Shown here piece after piece: positions 43,272 to 52,301 of a stretch of DNA of 64,000 nucleotides; positions within the stretch are counted from its first letter, which is position 1, and each line of letters begins with the position of its first letter. This DNA is from Candidatus Enterocloster excrementipullorum (GTDB taxonomy: Bacteria > Bacillota > Clostridia > Lachnospirales > Lachnospiraceae): assembly GCA_019119575.1 (NCBI GenBank), contig DWWT01000003.1, positions 1 through 64,000 on the forward strand, read 5' to 3'. A model generated the notes under the pieces. That model was not told the origin of the DNA and did not search any database. It saw only the letters and a list, made by a program, of their open reading frames with translations. A program made the position numbers and the translations under genes.

Positions 43272-44012
43272 TTACATGGCCATTCCGCCGTCAACACTGA
43301 TAACCTGTCCTGTGATATAGCGGGCGGCGTCCGATGCCAGAAATGCTACTGTGTTTGCAACATCCTCCGTCTCCCCAAAAGTCTTCATAGGAATGGTTGC
43401 AATAATAGCCTCTTTCACATTATCTTTCAGAACGTCTGTCATATCTGTCCGTATAAATCCGGGAGCCACAGCATTCACTGTGATTCCTCTGCTGGCCAGT
43501 TCCCTGGCCATACACTTGGTAAGCCCGATCACCCCTGCCTTAGCGGCGCAGTAGTTGGCCTGTCCCGCATTTCCCAGAACACCGGAAACAGAGGAAATGT
43601 TGATGATTCTTCCCGCTTTCTGCTTGATCATCTGACGGGAAATGTGTTTAATGCAGTTGAACACGCCCTTTAAATTGGTCTGAATGACCGCATCGAAGTC
43701 CTCCTCGGACATCTTCATAATCAGATTATCCCTCGTAATCCCTGCATTGTTCACCAGAATATCCAGCCGTCCGTACCGGGAGACAATGTCCTCCATCATG
43801 GATTTGCAGCTCTCGAAGTCAGAAACATTGCACTGAATTGCCTCTGCTTTGCCCCCGGCCTTCTCAATCTCCTCCACTACTTCCTCCGCCTTCGCGGCAG
43901 AGCCATTATAATTCACGATTACAGCAGCGCCCTGTGCTGCCAGGGTAAGGGCAATCTGGCGGCCAATCCCCCGGCTTGCGCCCGTAACCAGTGCAATCTT
44001 TCCTTCCAGCAT
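43272..44012 (-). CDS. fabG: 3-oxoacyl-ACP reductase
   Basis: A 246-residue [15 protein letters not shown] binds [29 protein letters not shown] and the YxxxK of NYCAAKAG form the active site; it ends [10 protein letters not shown]. The start at 44012 has AAAGGAG 7 nt upstream; a TTG two codons earlier is also open. Reduces 3-ketoacyl-ACP in each elongation cycle. Confidence 0.97.
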   Translation of the reverse strand: MLEGKIALVTGASRGIGRQIALTLAAQGAAVIVNYNGSAAKAEEVVEEIEKAGGKAEAIQCNVSDFESCKSMMEDIVSRYGRLDILVNNAGITRDNLIMKMSEEDFDAVIQTNLKGVFNCIKHISRQMIKQKAGRIINISSVSGVLGNAGQANYCAAKAGVIGLTKCMARELASRGITVNAVAPGFIRTDMTDVLKDNVKEAIIATIPMKTFGETEDVANTVAFLASDAARYITGQVISVDGGMAM

Positions 44013-44052
44013 AATCAATCTCCTTTATTTTTGACAGTCTCTCGCCCTTTAG

Positions 44053-44973
44053 TCAGCCAAGAGACTCCATTACTTTCTCAATATCTTCCCATTTCTCCAC
44101 GTTCAGGGTCTTCACGCTCTTATCGATTTTCCTCATGAAACCGGCCAGCGTCTTTCCCGGCCCGATTTCGATAAATGTATCCACCCCATCTTGAATCATA
44201 GCTTCTACGCTCTGCTGCCATCTGACAGAGGAGGATACCTGCTTGATAAGAAGCTCCTTTACCGGCTCTGCGGAGGTCACATACTGGGCTGTCACATTTG
44301 CCACATAGGGGATGGAAGGCTCATGAATCTCTACATTTTCCAGAACTTTTCCAAGCTTCTCCCCTGCCCCTGTCAGCATACCTGAGTGGAAGGGCCCGCT
44401 TACATTCAGCATGATGGCCCGCTTGGCTCCCGCAGCCTTTAATTTCTCACAGGCTTCCTCCACAGCCGCCTTCTTTCCGGAGATAACGATCTGCCCGGGG
44501 CAGTTGTAATTGGCAATCCACACACCTTCCATAGAATCTGTAACCGCCTCAATGGCTTCCGCGTCAAGAGCCAGAATCGCCGCCATGGCTCCCTCTCCCA
44601 CCGGAACAGCCTCCTGCATCAGGATACCTCTCTGGCGCACCGTGGCGATTGCGTCATCCTCAGACATCACCCCGGCAGCTGCCAGAGCGCAGTATTCGCC
44701 CAGGCTCAATCCAGCAGCCACATCCGGCTTTACGCCCCGCTCCTTAAGAACCTTCATCATGGCGATGCTGGCAGTAACCATGGCAGCCTGTGTGTACTCC
44801 GTGATATCCAACCGGTCGTTCTTCTCAAAGCAAAGCTCAGGCATAGAAAATCCCATCAGCTCCGTAGCCCTGTCAAATACCGCTTTGGCTGTTTCGCTGT
44901 TCTCATAGAAATCCTGGCCCATGCCGCAGACCTGCGCGCCTTGGCCCGGGAAAATAAACGCAATTTTGCTCAT
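44053..44973 (-). CDS. fabD: Malonyl-CoA:ACP transacylase
   Basis: A 306-residue acyltransferase from the ATG at 44973 (AGGAGG upstream); the open frame before it is not family sequence. FIFPGQGAQVCGMG opens the domain; the catalytic Ser is in GLSLGEYCALAAAG and the His in GPFHSGML. Loads malonyl groups on ACP. Confidence 0.97.
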   Translation of the reverse strand: MSKIAFIFPGQGAQVCGMGQDFYENSETAKAVFDRATELMGFSMPELCFEKNDRLDITEYTQAAMVTASIAMMKVLKERGVKPDVAAGLSLGEYCALAAAGVMSEDDAIATVRQRGILMQEAVPVGEGAMAAILALDAEAIEAVTDSMEGVWIANYNCPGQIVISGKKAAVEEACEKLKAAGAKRAIMLNVSGPFHSGMLTGAGEKLGKVLENVEIHEPSIPYVANVTAQYVTSAEPVKELLIKQVSSSVRWQQSVEAMIQDGVDTFIEIGPGKTLAGFMRKIDKSVKTLNVEKWEDIEKVMESLG

Positions 44974-44983
44974 TGCTCTCCTC

Positions 44984-45910
44984 CTACTTTCTTCCAAGAA
45001 GCTTCTCGGCCTGCTCCATGATCTCATCAATCATCTCCTTACAGGTCTGCTCTTTAGAGATCATACCGGCGATTTGCCCGGCCATAACGGTTCCGTTCAT
45101 CACATCGCCTTCCTGAACCGCTCTGCGCAGAGTTCCAAGTGTAAGGTATTCCAGCTCCTCAAAGGACTTGCCCTCCTGCTCCAGCTTGATGTACTCTCTT
45201 GTCATCTGGTTGCGCAGGCAGCGCACCGGATGCCCGTGGCTGCGGCCTGTCACCGTGGAGTCAATATCCTTGGCTTTAATGACGCGCTGCTTGTAGTTTT
45301 CATGTACAATGGACTCCTTGGCAACCACAAAACGGGTTCCCATCTGAACCGCTTCTGCTCCCAGCATGAATGCCGCAGCCAGCCCTCTTCCGTCGCCGAT
45401 TCCTCCTGCCGCAATCACAGGAATAGAAACTGCGTCTACAACCTGCGGCACCAGAGTCATGGTGGTCTGCTCTCCGATATGTCCGCCGGATTCCATTCCC
45501 TCTGCCACCACTGCGTCCGCCCCGTACTTCTCCATACGGCGTGCAAGGGCAACAGACGCCACTACGGGAATTACCTTAACGCCGGCAGCCTTCCACATAT
45601 CCATATATTTCTCCGGATTACCCGCACCGGTAGTAACTACTTTAATGCCCTCCTCCACAACTACTTTTGCCACATCATCCGCATGAGGACTCAAAAGCAT
45701 CACATTCACGCCAAAAGGCTTATTTGTCAGTTCTCTGGCCTTGCGGATCTCATCCCGCACTACCTCTCCGGGAGCATTCGCTCCCCCGATCAGGCCCAAG
45801 CCGCCTGCTTCTGATACGGCTGCCGCCAGATGGTGCTCCGCCACCCAGGCCATACCGCCCTGAATGATCGGATACTCAATTCCCAACATCTCTGTAATTC
45901 TCGTTTTCAT
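44984..45910 (-). CDS. fabK: Enoyl-ACP reductase II (FMN-dependent)
   Basis: A 308-residue FabK. It shows YPIIQGGMAWVAEHHLAAAVSEAGGLG, VTTGAGNPEKYM, VVAEGMESGGHIGE, PVIAAGGIGDGRG and MGTRFVVAKES, typical of the flavin reductase that replaces FabI. It makes the pathway insensitive to triclosan-like inhibitors in other species. AGGAGG-like GGAGG precedes the ATG. It lies between acpP and fabD. Confidence 0.95.
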   Translation of the reverse strand: MKTRITEMLGIEYPIIQGGMAWVAEHHLAAAVSEAGGLGLIGGANAPGEVVRDEIRKARELTNKPFGVNVMLLSPHADDVAKVVVEEGIKVVTTGAGNPEKYMDMWKAAGVKVIPVVASVALARRMEKYGADAVVAEGMESGGHIGEQTTMTLVPQVVDAVSIPVIAAGGIGDGRGLAAAFMLGAEAVQMGTRFVVAKESIVHENYKQRVIKAKDIDSTVTGRSHGHPVRCLRNQMTREYIKLEQEGKSFEELEYLTLGTLRRAVQEGDVMNGTVMAGQIAGMISKEQTCKEMIDEIMEQAEKLLGRK

Positions 45911-46026
45911 TGCTGCTTTACCTCCAGTTTTTATGCCGCTTGGGCTCTCCCCGTATAGAGTAAACAGCGTGCTTCAAAGAATCCGCACGCCGTCCTCCTC
46001 TTTGTCCATTGTTTAATTCTACCGGC

Positions 46027-46260
46027 TTATGCCTCTACGCCCTTGCCCTTTAAGTAGTTCATAACATCGCCTACTGTTGCAAGCTGCTCCAGATCCTCTG
46101 CAGGAATTTCTACAGAATACTCATCCTCCAGAGCCATAACCAGCTCAAACAGATCCAGGGAATCTGCTCCCAAATCCTCCTTAAAGGATGAGGACTCCGT
46201 AATGGAATCTGCGTCAACACTCAGCTGCTCTGCAATAATTTCTTTCATCTTCTCTAACAT
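46027..46260 (-). CDS. acpP: Acyl carrier protein
   Basis: A 77-residue acidic carrier. The phosphopantetheine Ser lies in [23 protein letters not shown] precedes the ATG. It carries intermediates for all fab enzymes encoded here; the gene follows fabH. Confidence 0.97.
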   Translation of the reverse strand: MLEKMKEIIAEQLSVDADSITESSSFKEDLGADSLDLFELVMALEDEYSVEIPAEDLEQLATVGDVMNYLKGKGVEA

Positions 46261-46335
46261 GGTTATAATCTCCTTTTTATTTAAATTTATATGTAACTGT
46301 CCAGGAGGGCCCGCACAGCTACATTTATATTTTTA

Positions 46336-47298
46336 TTACCACTCTAAAAGCGTTGCTCCCCAGGTCAGTCCGCCGCCAAATCCTGCAAAAACAATCTTGT
46401 CGCCTCTTTTCAGCTTTCCCGCCCGGTTCATCTCATCCAAAAGAAGGGGAACGGAAGCCCCGGATGTATTTCCATAATGCTCCATATTCACCGGGAACCG
46501 CTCTATATCTACCTTCATCCTCTTTGCGATGGATTCGATGATTCTGTAGTTTGCCTGATGGATCACAAAATAAGCAATCTCATCCTTAGATGTATGGGTA
46601 TCCTCCAGTACCTTCGTGATGCACTCCGGTACTTTTTTTACCGCAAATTTAAATACTTCCTGGCCATCCATAGCCATATATCCCAGCTCCGGCTTCTTTC
46701 CGAGAAGGAAATTTCCATTTGACCGGGACCCGCAAGTGAGTACGCCGCCCTTCGCTCCATCGGACTGCATATTCATTCCCAGTATACCCCTATCATCCGC
46801 CCGGACAACCGTGGCCCCCGCCCCATCTCCGAAGAGAACGCAGGTGCCTCTGTCGCTCCAGTCAATAAGTTTGCTGAGGACATCCGCTCCGATTACCAGA
46901 GCCGTGCGGTAAAGTCCTGTGCTTATAAATGCATGGGCCGTATTCAATGCAAATACATATCCTGTACATGCGGCGCTGATATCAAAACAGGCTGCGTTTA
47001 CTGCCCCAATTCGTGCCTGAACCTCGCAGGCTCCGTTAGGAAAACAGTGATCCGGCGAGGACGTGCCCAAAAGAATCAGATCAATCTCCTCCGCTCCCAC
47101 CCCGGCCTGCTCCAAAGCAGCCTGGGCAGCCCGGGCAGCCATATCCGAGGTACTGTCCAGAGTGGCGATTCTTCTCTCTCCAATCCCGGTGCGGCTGCGG
47201 ATCCACTCATCACTGGTCTCCACAATCTTCGCAAGATCATCATTGGTAACAATCTGTTCCGGCACATACGAGCCGGTTCCTATGATTCTTGTCGTCAT
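46336..47298 (-). CDS. fabH: Beta-ketoacyl-ACP synthase III
   Basis: A 320-residue condensing enzyme that starts synthesis from acyl-CoA and malonyl-ACP. The active-site Cys is in ISAACTGYVFAL, the His in VIHQANYRI and the Asn in YGNTSGASVP. First gene of the operon. It has a consensus promoter and a FabT-type palindrome immediately upstream. Confidence 0.97.
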   Translation of the reverse strand: MTTRIIGTGSYVPEQIVTNDDLAKIVETSDEWIRSRTGIGERRIATLDSTSDMAARAAQAALEQAGVGAEEIDLILLGTSSPDHCFPNGACEVQARIGAVNAACFDISAACTGYVFALNTAHAFISTGLYRTALVIGADVLSKLIDWSDRGTCVLFGDGAGATVVRADDRGILGMNMQSDGAKGGVLTCGSRSNGNFLLGKKPELGYMAMDGQEVFKFAVKKVPECITKVLEDTHTSKDEIAYFVIHQANYRIIESIAKRMKVDIERFPVNMEHYGNTSGASVPLLLDEMNRAGKLKRGDKIVFAGFGGGLTWGATLLEW

Positions 47299-47320
47299 CT
47301 TTTTTTCCTTACTGAGAAAA

Positions 47321-47339
47321 TACTTTGAACTTCAAAGTA
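47321..47339 (-). promoter_or_regulatory. FabT-type operator in front of fabH
   Basis: A perfect 19-bp palindrome, TACTTTGAA-C-TTCAAAGTA. Its TTTGA-N3-TCAAA core matches the FabT consensus as I recall it. It begins directly after the -10, at about the transcription start, so bound repressor would block initiation. Confidence 0.85.
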
Positions 47340-47368
47340 ATACTACAGGAAAGCCTTCCGTTTGTCAA
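47340..47368 (-). promoter_or_regulatory. Promoter of the fab operon
   Basis: On the minus strand a perfect TTGACA (47363-47368) and TAGTAT (47340-47345) are exactly 17 bp apart. They abut the FabT-type palindrome. Confidence 0.88.
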
Positions 47369-47504
47369 GGGATTCTTTTTTACTAAAGCCAGCTTTAACT
47401 TACCGTATTCGACTTTCCCAAATATTGACTTTACTGGTTAATTTTGGTAGCTTTAAATTGTAATAATTATTCAGGGTGCAGCTTAATGTAAAGGGGGTAT
47501 TTCG

Positions 47505-47771
47505 ATGAAAACCACAGGTGTAATCCGCAAATTGGATGAGCTGGGCAGAATCACGCTTCCTATTGAATTGCGCAGAAGCCTTGATTTGGATGTCAAGGAT
47601 GGCCTTGAGATCACGGTTCAGGACGACTGTATTATCCTTAAGAAAGCGGAATGTGCAGACATCTTCACCGGCAGTACAGACGATCTTCTGGAATATGAAG
47701 GAAAAAAAGTATCCAGAGCATCCGTCCTTGCCTTAGCCAAGTTAGCCGGACTTGCCGTAGCTGAATCTTAG
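47505..47771 (+). CDS. AbrB/SpoVT-type transition-state regulator
   Basis: An 88-residue protein. The N-terminal swapped-hairpin DNA-binding domain (KTTGVIRKLDELGRITLPIELRRSL ... LEITVQDDCIILKK, split here for length) is typical of the AbrB family. The C-terminal part is short and family specific. AAGGGGG precedes the ATG. It lies beside rsmI as abrB does in Bacillus, but diverges from the fab operon. A small regulator of stationary-phase genes is the likely role. Confidence 0.9.
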   Translation: MKTTGVIRKLDELGRITLPIELRRSLDLDVKDGLEITVQDDCIILKKAECADIFTGSTDDLLEYEGKKVSRASVLALAKLAGLAVAES

Positions 47772-47796
47772 TCTGCAGCTCTTATAGCCCAGTTTC

Positions 47797-47831
47797 CGGG
47801 GCGGGTTCTTCTGTGTGAGGAGCCCGCCCCG
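47797..47831 (+). terminator. Terminator after the AbrB-type gene
   Basis: CGGGGCGGGTTC and GAGCCCGCCCCG form a 12-bp stem with one G-T pair around an 11-nt loop. It is followed by CTTTATTTGGTTTTCTT. Confidence 0.82.
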
Positions 47832-48044
47832 CTTTATTTGGTTTTCTTGTTATTTTAGGCAGCGCGGTTGTCTCCCTCTGCCTATACTATATAATAGCGG
47901 CTTTGCCTGCTCTTGTAAAGAAAAATTCCAGGTAATTTCTAACAAAAATCCCCTCCCAAAATTATCTATAACCGCAAATAAATTTACAGACTTTTGGCCC
48001 GTAATCTGCAGCGTGTTTGAAGATTGCTTTCTGCCAAACACACT

Positions 48045-48890
48045 CTAAAGCAGCTGCCGGTACACATCCCTCCTGCTGATCCCCCTGTCCCTTGCCACGG
48101 AACGCATGGCTTCCTTTCGATCCTGTCCCTGGGATATATAATACTCCATGTGCTCTTCCAGGCTCATCGCCTCCCAGGTGCGGATCTCTTCCTTCCGGAT
48201 TTCCTCCGGATGTCTTCCTTCCAGGACAATCACCCACTCTCCCTTAGGCTCTTCCTCCGACAGGGTAGCAATCGCTTCCTCCAGGCTGGCGCGCATAACC
48301 GATTCGTACCGCTTGGTCAGCTCCCGGCACAGGGATACCGGGCGGTTTCCCAGGGCTTCCCTCAAATCCGTAAGCGTCCCCACAAGATGGTGGGGAGCCT
48401 CGTAGAGGATAATGGTACGGGTCTCCCGTTTCAGCTCGTCCAGTATCCTCTGCCTCTCTTTCTTATCCGCCCGTTCCGATGGAAGAAAGGCCTCAAAGCA
48501 GAAGCGCCTGGTAGGAAGTCCGGACATGGACAGCGCTGTGATGCAGGCCGCCGGGCCCGGAAGGGAGGTCACTTCAATCCCCGCCGCAGCGCACTGGCGC
48601 ACGAGTTCCTCTCCGGGATCGGAGATTCCCGGTGTTCCCGCATCCGTAATCAGAGCGATATTCACTCCTTCTCTGAGCTTATCCACCAGATAGACAGCTT
48701 TCTCCACCTTATTATACTCATGGTAGCTCGTCATAGGGGTCTTTATATCAAAATGATTCAGAAGCTTGATGCTGTGCCTGGTATCCTCCGCCGCTATCAA
48801 ATCTACTTCCCGGAGCGTCTTGAGCACGCGGTATGTTATATCCTCCAGATTTCCGATAGGCGTCGCACAAAGATATAATTTTCCTGGCAT
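48045..48890 (-). CDS. rsmI: 16S rRNA (cytidine1402-2'-O)-methyltransferase
   Basis: A 281-residue tetrapyrrole-methylase-fold enzyme. It starts GKLYLCATPIGNLEDITYR, with AEDTRHSIKLLNHF, LITDAGTPGISDPG and SLPGPAACITALSMSGL, all family marks. It methylates the ribose of C1402 in the decoding centre. AAGGAGG precedes the ATG. Terminal gene of the decarboxylase-gmk-holB-ricT-methyltransferase run. Confidence 0.97.
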   Translation of the reverse strand: MPGKLYLCATPIGNLEDITYRVLKTLREVDLIAAEDTRHSIKLLNHFDIKTPMTSYHEYNKVEKAVYLVDKLREGVNIALITDAGTPGISDPGEELVRQCAAAGIEVTSLPGPAACITALSMSGLPTRRFCFEAFLPSERADKKERQRILDELKRETRTIILYEAPHHLVGTLTDLREALGNRPVSLCRELTKRYESVMRASLEEAIATLSEEEPKGEWVIVLEGRHPEEIRKEEIRTWEAMSLEEHMEYYISQGQDRKEAMRSVARDRGISRRDVYRQLL

Positions 48891-48902
48891 ATAGGCCTCC
48901 TT

Positions 48903-49670
48903 TTAATATCCATACGTCGTTCGTATTTCTTCCGAATATCCGCCTTCCTCGTCAAACACAATTACCGGCGGTTCCACCTTGAGAAGAGGGCCGCCTCCCC
49001 GCACTGCCTCCAGGAGAACCATGTTTGCCTCCCTGTCCCGGTAGGGATGAACCAGTTTCATACGCTTAGGCTCCAGGCCATGGGCCTTCATGGTCTGAAT
49101 CACTTCGATCAGCCGCCTGGGCCGGTGAACCATATAAAATCTTCCGCCGGGTCTCAGAACCTTCGTCCCCTCCCGGACCACATCCTCCAGCGTGCATTTT
49201 ACCTCATGACGGGCAATGGCCTTGGCATCCTCCGGATTTTTCAGGCCGTGGGACGCATTCATATAGGGAGGATTGGACGTGACCACATCAAAAGAAGCCC
49301 GGGCAAATAAGTCCCCGGCCTCTTTTATATCGCCTGTGACAATTTCTATTTTTTTCTCCAGGCCATTGTAAGCCACACTGCGCCGGGCCATATCCGCAGA
49401 TTCCTCCTGGATCTCCAGGCCGGTAAAATGCTCTCCCTGGGTCTTCGCGCTCAGAAGAATAGGGATAATCCCTGTTCCTGTTCCCAGGTCGAGAACATGT
49501 TCCCCTGGCTTTACCTGGGCAAAACCTGAGAGAAGCACAGCATCCATCCCAAAGCAAAAGGTTCCTTTCCTCTGGATAATGCCGTAATGGTTCCTCTGCA
49601 AATCGTCAATCCGCTCGTCGTCCCTTAAAAGGACGGGCCCCTCCTGCCGCCAGGTATGGGAATTATCCAT
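48903..49670 (-). CDS. tRNA1(Val) adenine-N6 methyltransferase-like protein
   Basis: A 255-residue class I methyltransferase. The SAM motif is LDLGTGTGIIPILLS, and the adenine-N6 catalytic motif NPPY is in VTSNPPYMNAS. It matches the TrmN6/YabB type that modifies A37 of a tRNA. I took the ATG at 49670 (GGGAG upstream), which overlaps ricT by 8 bp; an in-frame start at 49697 is possible. Same position as yabB in Bacillus. Confidence 0.88.
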   Translation of the reverse strand: MDNSHTWRQEGPVLLRDDERIDDLQRNHYGIIQRKGTFCFGMDAVLLSGFAQVKPGEHVLDLGTGTGIIPILLSAKTQGEHFTGLEIQEESADMARRSVAYNGLEKKIEIVTGDIKEAGDLFARASFDVVTSNPPYMNASHGLKNPEDAKAIARHEVKCTLEDVVREGTKVLRPGGRFYMVHRPRRLIEVIQTMKAHGLEPKRMKLVHPYRDREANMVLLEAVRGGGPLLKVEPPVIVFDEEGGYSEEIRTTYGY

Positions 49671-50631
49671 TATTCTTCTCCCGCCTTTTCTTCTCACGGG
49701 GTTTGGGCTTCCCTTCCCGTTTCTCCAGCTCTTCCAGCTCCTTTAACTCTTCCTCAGACACATCCCCCTGAACCTGATTTTGCGCCTGGCCTTTTCCGCC
49801 TTTTCCCTTTTTCTTTCTGGGCTTAAATTTGAGCTGATCTGCCGGATACTCCCGAATTTCCTTGTCATCCTTATTGACCACAACCACTACTTTGACCAAC
49901 TGACGAAGCACATTGACACTGTGTACCTCACCCTTAAGGCCGTCGCTGGTAAGCACATAATCCCCCACACCGGGAAGACGGCTGTTTAAGACTTCATATG
50001 TCTCTTCTTCATTTTTAAGGCAGCACATAAGCCTGCCGCAGACCCCTGATATTTTAGAAGGATTCAGAGAAAGATTCTGCTCCTTCGCCATCTTAATAGA
50101 AACAGGGATAAATTCGGAGAGGTAGGAATGGCAGCAAAGTGTTCTTCCGCAGATGCCGATCCCCCCCATGATTTTTGTCTCATCCCGGACTCCCACCTGA
50201 CGCAGTTCAATTCGGGTTTTAAACACGCTCGCCAGGTCTTTCACCAGCTCCCTGAAATCGATTCTTCCGTCTGCTGTAAAATAAAAAAGAACCTTATTAT
50301 TATCAAAGGTATACTCCGCGTCAATCAGCTTCATCTCCAGATTGTGCTTTTTTATCTTCTCCTGGCAGATTTTAAATGCAGCCTTTTCCTTCTCCTTATT
50401 CTTGGCCTCAACTGCCTCATCCTCCGGGGTCGCCATGCGGATCACCGGCTTTAACGGGGGCACCACCTTGCTCTCGTCCACCTCCCGGCTTCCAAGAACC
50501 ACATACCCGTACTCAATCCCCCTGGCCGTCTCCACAATCACATGATCCCCTGTCTTTATCTTCCTGCCCGCAGGGTCAAAATAATAAATCTTCCCGGCGG
50601 TGCGGAAACGTACTCCGATTATTGTTATCAT
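49663..50631 (-). CDS. ricT: PSP1-domain protein RicT/YaaT-like
   Basis: A 322-residue protein with the PSP1 domain (about 60-145) and the Cys-rich motifs GICGRTLCCHSYL and SGVCGRLMCCLKNEEE. These are the cluster-binding residues of the RicT/YaaT family. In Bacillus, RicT with RicA/RicF affects RNase Y-dependent processing and sporulation. The C-terminal 40 residues are Lys/Glu-rich. The ATG at 50631 has AAGGAG 8 nt upstream and lies 2 nt after the holB stop. Confidence 0.92.
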   Translation of the reverse strand: MITIIGVRFRTAGKIYYFDPAGRKIKTGDHVIVETARGIEYGYVVLGSREVDESKVVPPLKPVIRMATPEDEAVEAKNKEKEKAAFKICQEKIKKHNLEMKLIDAEYTFDNNKVLFYFTADGRIDFRELVKDLASVFKTRIELRQVGVRDETKIMGGIGICGRTLCCHSYLSEFIPVSIKMAKEQNLSLNPSKISGVCGRLMCCLKNEEETYEVLNSRLPGVGDYVLTSDGLKGEVHSVNVLRQLVKVVVVVNKDDKEIREYPADQLKFKPRKKKGKGGKGQAQNQVQGDVSEEELKELEELEKREGKPKPREKKRREKNNG

Positions 50632-50633
50632 TC

Positions 50634-51623
50634 TCAATTCTCCTTCATGGTCAGAAGCATAAGCTCCATGGCCAGCTCCATATTTACATTGGCATCCAGA
50701 CGCACCCGGGCCTTGTCAATGGCGTTTAGTATCTTCTCCAGTCCATCGTAGCCGCTTACGGTCCCGGCAGCCTTTACAGCGGAAAATTCATCTTTAAAAA
50801 TAAGGAGGTTTACATCCTTGGTCGTCTTGTACATGAGCACATCCCGGTACCACATCTGCATAAAATCCAGACATTCATGGATATCAAAGCCTTCCTCCTT
50901 AAAGGTGCGGACATAATCCAAAAGCTGAGAAATATCCGCCTCCTTCACACTTTTTAAAAGTGTGAGCATCACTCCGTACATGCGCTTAAAGTCCTCGGAC
51001 TGCGCCAAATGGATGGCCCGTCCCAAATTTCCCCTGGCAAAGGCAGCATAAATTTCCGCCTGGCTCTCTTCCACGCCCAGAGACTGAATCAGATACTCCT
51101 TCACGACGGAGTCCTTTAAGGGCTTCAGCTTTAACTGTACACACCGTGAAAGTATGGTGGGTAGAAATGCATCCGGGTTGGTGGTAAGAAGAAGGATTAC
51201 CGCATAGGACGGCGGCTCTTCGATTGTCTTCAAAAGAGCATTCTGTGCCTGGGCCGTCATCTTCTCCGCCTCATCCACAATGTATATTTTATAATAGCTG
51301 CTGTACGGGCGCACCTGAATCGTGTCGTTAATCTGTTTTCGGATATCGTCCACGCCGATGCTGGCCGGCTTTTCATGTGTCACATAAATCAAATCCGGGT
51401 GATTCCCTGAGAGCACCTGCTTGCAGGCATGACACTCCATGCAGGGATCCGGAAGCCCCTTTTCGCAAAGAAGACTTAAAGCAAATGCGTTTGCCAGGGA
51501 TTTTCTCCCCATTCCCGCCTCTCCGCTCAAAATATAGGCATGGGAAATCCGTCCCGTGGATACTGCATTCTGAAAATGCTCCTTGATCTGTTCATGTCCC
51601 AGAATATCCTTAAATACCAGCAA
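50634..51623 (-). CDS. holB: DNA polymerase III delta' subunit
   Basis: A 329-residue clamp-loader subunit. The degenerate P-loop SGEAGMGRKSLAN, the Cys4 zinc module with CMECHACKQ, YIVDEAEKM and the SRC motif (LSRCVQLKL) identify delta'. The start is TTG with AAGGAGG 7 nt upstream. The gene lies between the guanylate kinase and ricT genes, as holB in Bacillus. Confidence 0.94.
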   Translation of the reverse strand: MLVFKDILGHEQIKEHFQNAVSTGRISHAYILSGEAGMGRKSLANAFALSLLCEKGLPDPCMECHACKQVLSGNHPDLIYVTHEKPASIGVDDIRKQINDTIQVRPYSSYYKIYIVDEAEKMTAQAQNALLKTIEEPPSYAVILLLTTNPDAFLPTILSRCVQLKLKPLKDSVVKEYLIQSLGVEESQAEIYAAFARGNLGRAIHLAQSEDFKRMYGVMLTLLKSVKEADISQLLDYVRTFKEEGFDIHECLDFMQMWYRDVLMYKTTKDVNLLIFKDEFSAVKAAGTVSGYDGLEKILNAIDKARVRLDANVNMELAMELMLLTMKEN

Positions 51624-51677
51624 GTTCGATCCTCCTTGGCCATTTCTGCATAGAGTTAGTATAACATAAGATAATTT

Positions 51678-52262
51678 TTATGTATAGCTGTAAATCTCCC
51701 GCATAATTTTCTCCAGGCACTGTTCCAGATCCCTGTTGTCATAATATTTTCTGATTCCGCACGCATCCAATTTCTCCTGGCTGAAATCCTCCTCATCCGC
51801 CAGATAGCGCCTGCAAAGCTCCTTATATTTGGGTTCCCTCTGCCCCTTCTCACGATTCAGGGCCCGCTGAAGCCGGAGCCCGTCTTCCACCCAGATATAA
51901 AGCGGAACCAGATCATCCGCTCCATAGTATGCGCGAACCTTTTCAAAAGACTCCAGCGTCCCCATCATCAGATAATTTCCCCGTTTTATATCGATCTGCC
52001 CGTCATCCACGGTAAAATAACTCCATGGACCGTACACCGTATCATACGTTCTGCACTCAATCAGGCGGCCGCTCCGTCTGCAGTCCTCCAGGAAGTCCTC
52101 ATTCCGAAAATAATATTCCACTCCGTCTGTCTCCCCGTCCCGCCTCGGACGAGTCGTATACATCAAAACGGTATGAAGGCCGGAAACCCGATTCTGAAGC
52201 TCCTTATAAATTGTATCCTTTCCCGATGCGCTTTTTCCCATCAAAAAAAATATCTTTCCCAT
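51678..52262 (-). CDS. Guanylate kinase-like protein
   Basis: A 194-residue nucleotide kinase. The P-loop is MGKSASGKDT (8-17) and the GMP-binding stretch TTRPRRDGETDGVEYYF follows, with YGPWSYFTVDD. It resembles Gmk but diverges in the lid region, so it may be a second guanylate kinase paralogue. In Bacillus the same place between yaaO and holB is taken by thymidylate kinase. No TMP-kinase signature (DRY/H) is visible here. Confidence 0.85.
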   Translation of the reverse strand: MGKIFFLMGKSASGKDTIYKELQNRVSGLHTVLMYTTRPRRDGETDGVEYYFRNEDFLEDCRRSGRLIECRTYDTVYGPWSYFTVDDGQIDIKRGNYLMMGTLESFEKVRAYYGADDLVPLYIWVEDGLRLQRALNREKGQREPKYKELCRRYLADEEDFSQEKLDACGIRKYYDNRDLEQCLEKIMREIYSYT

Positions 52263-52301
52263 GCTGTTTCCTTCCCAATTTTCAATCCTGCAGCTGCATC
52301 C

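Noticed and set aside
44921-45814. 297-codon open frame antisense to fabD/fabK
   Set aside because: Shadow of fabK; His/Cys/Arg-rich and without a start signal.
48024-48878. 284-codon open frame antisense to rsmI
   Set aside because: Nearly coincident with rsmI; no independent evidence.
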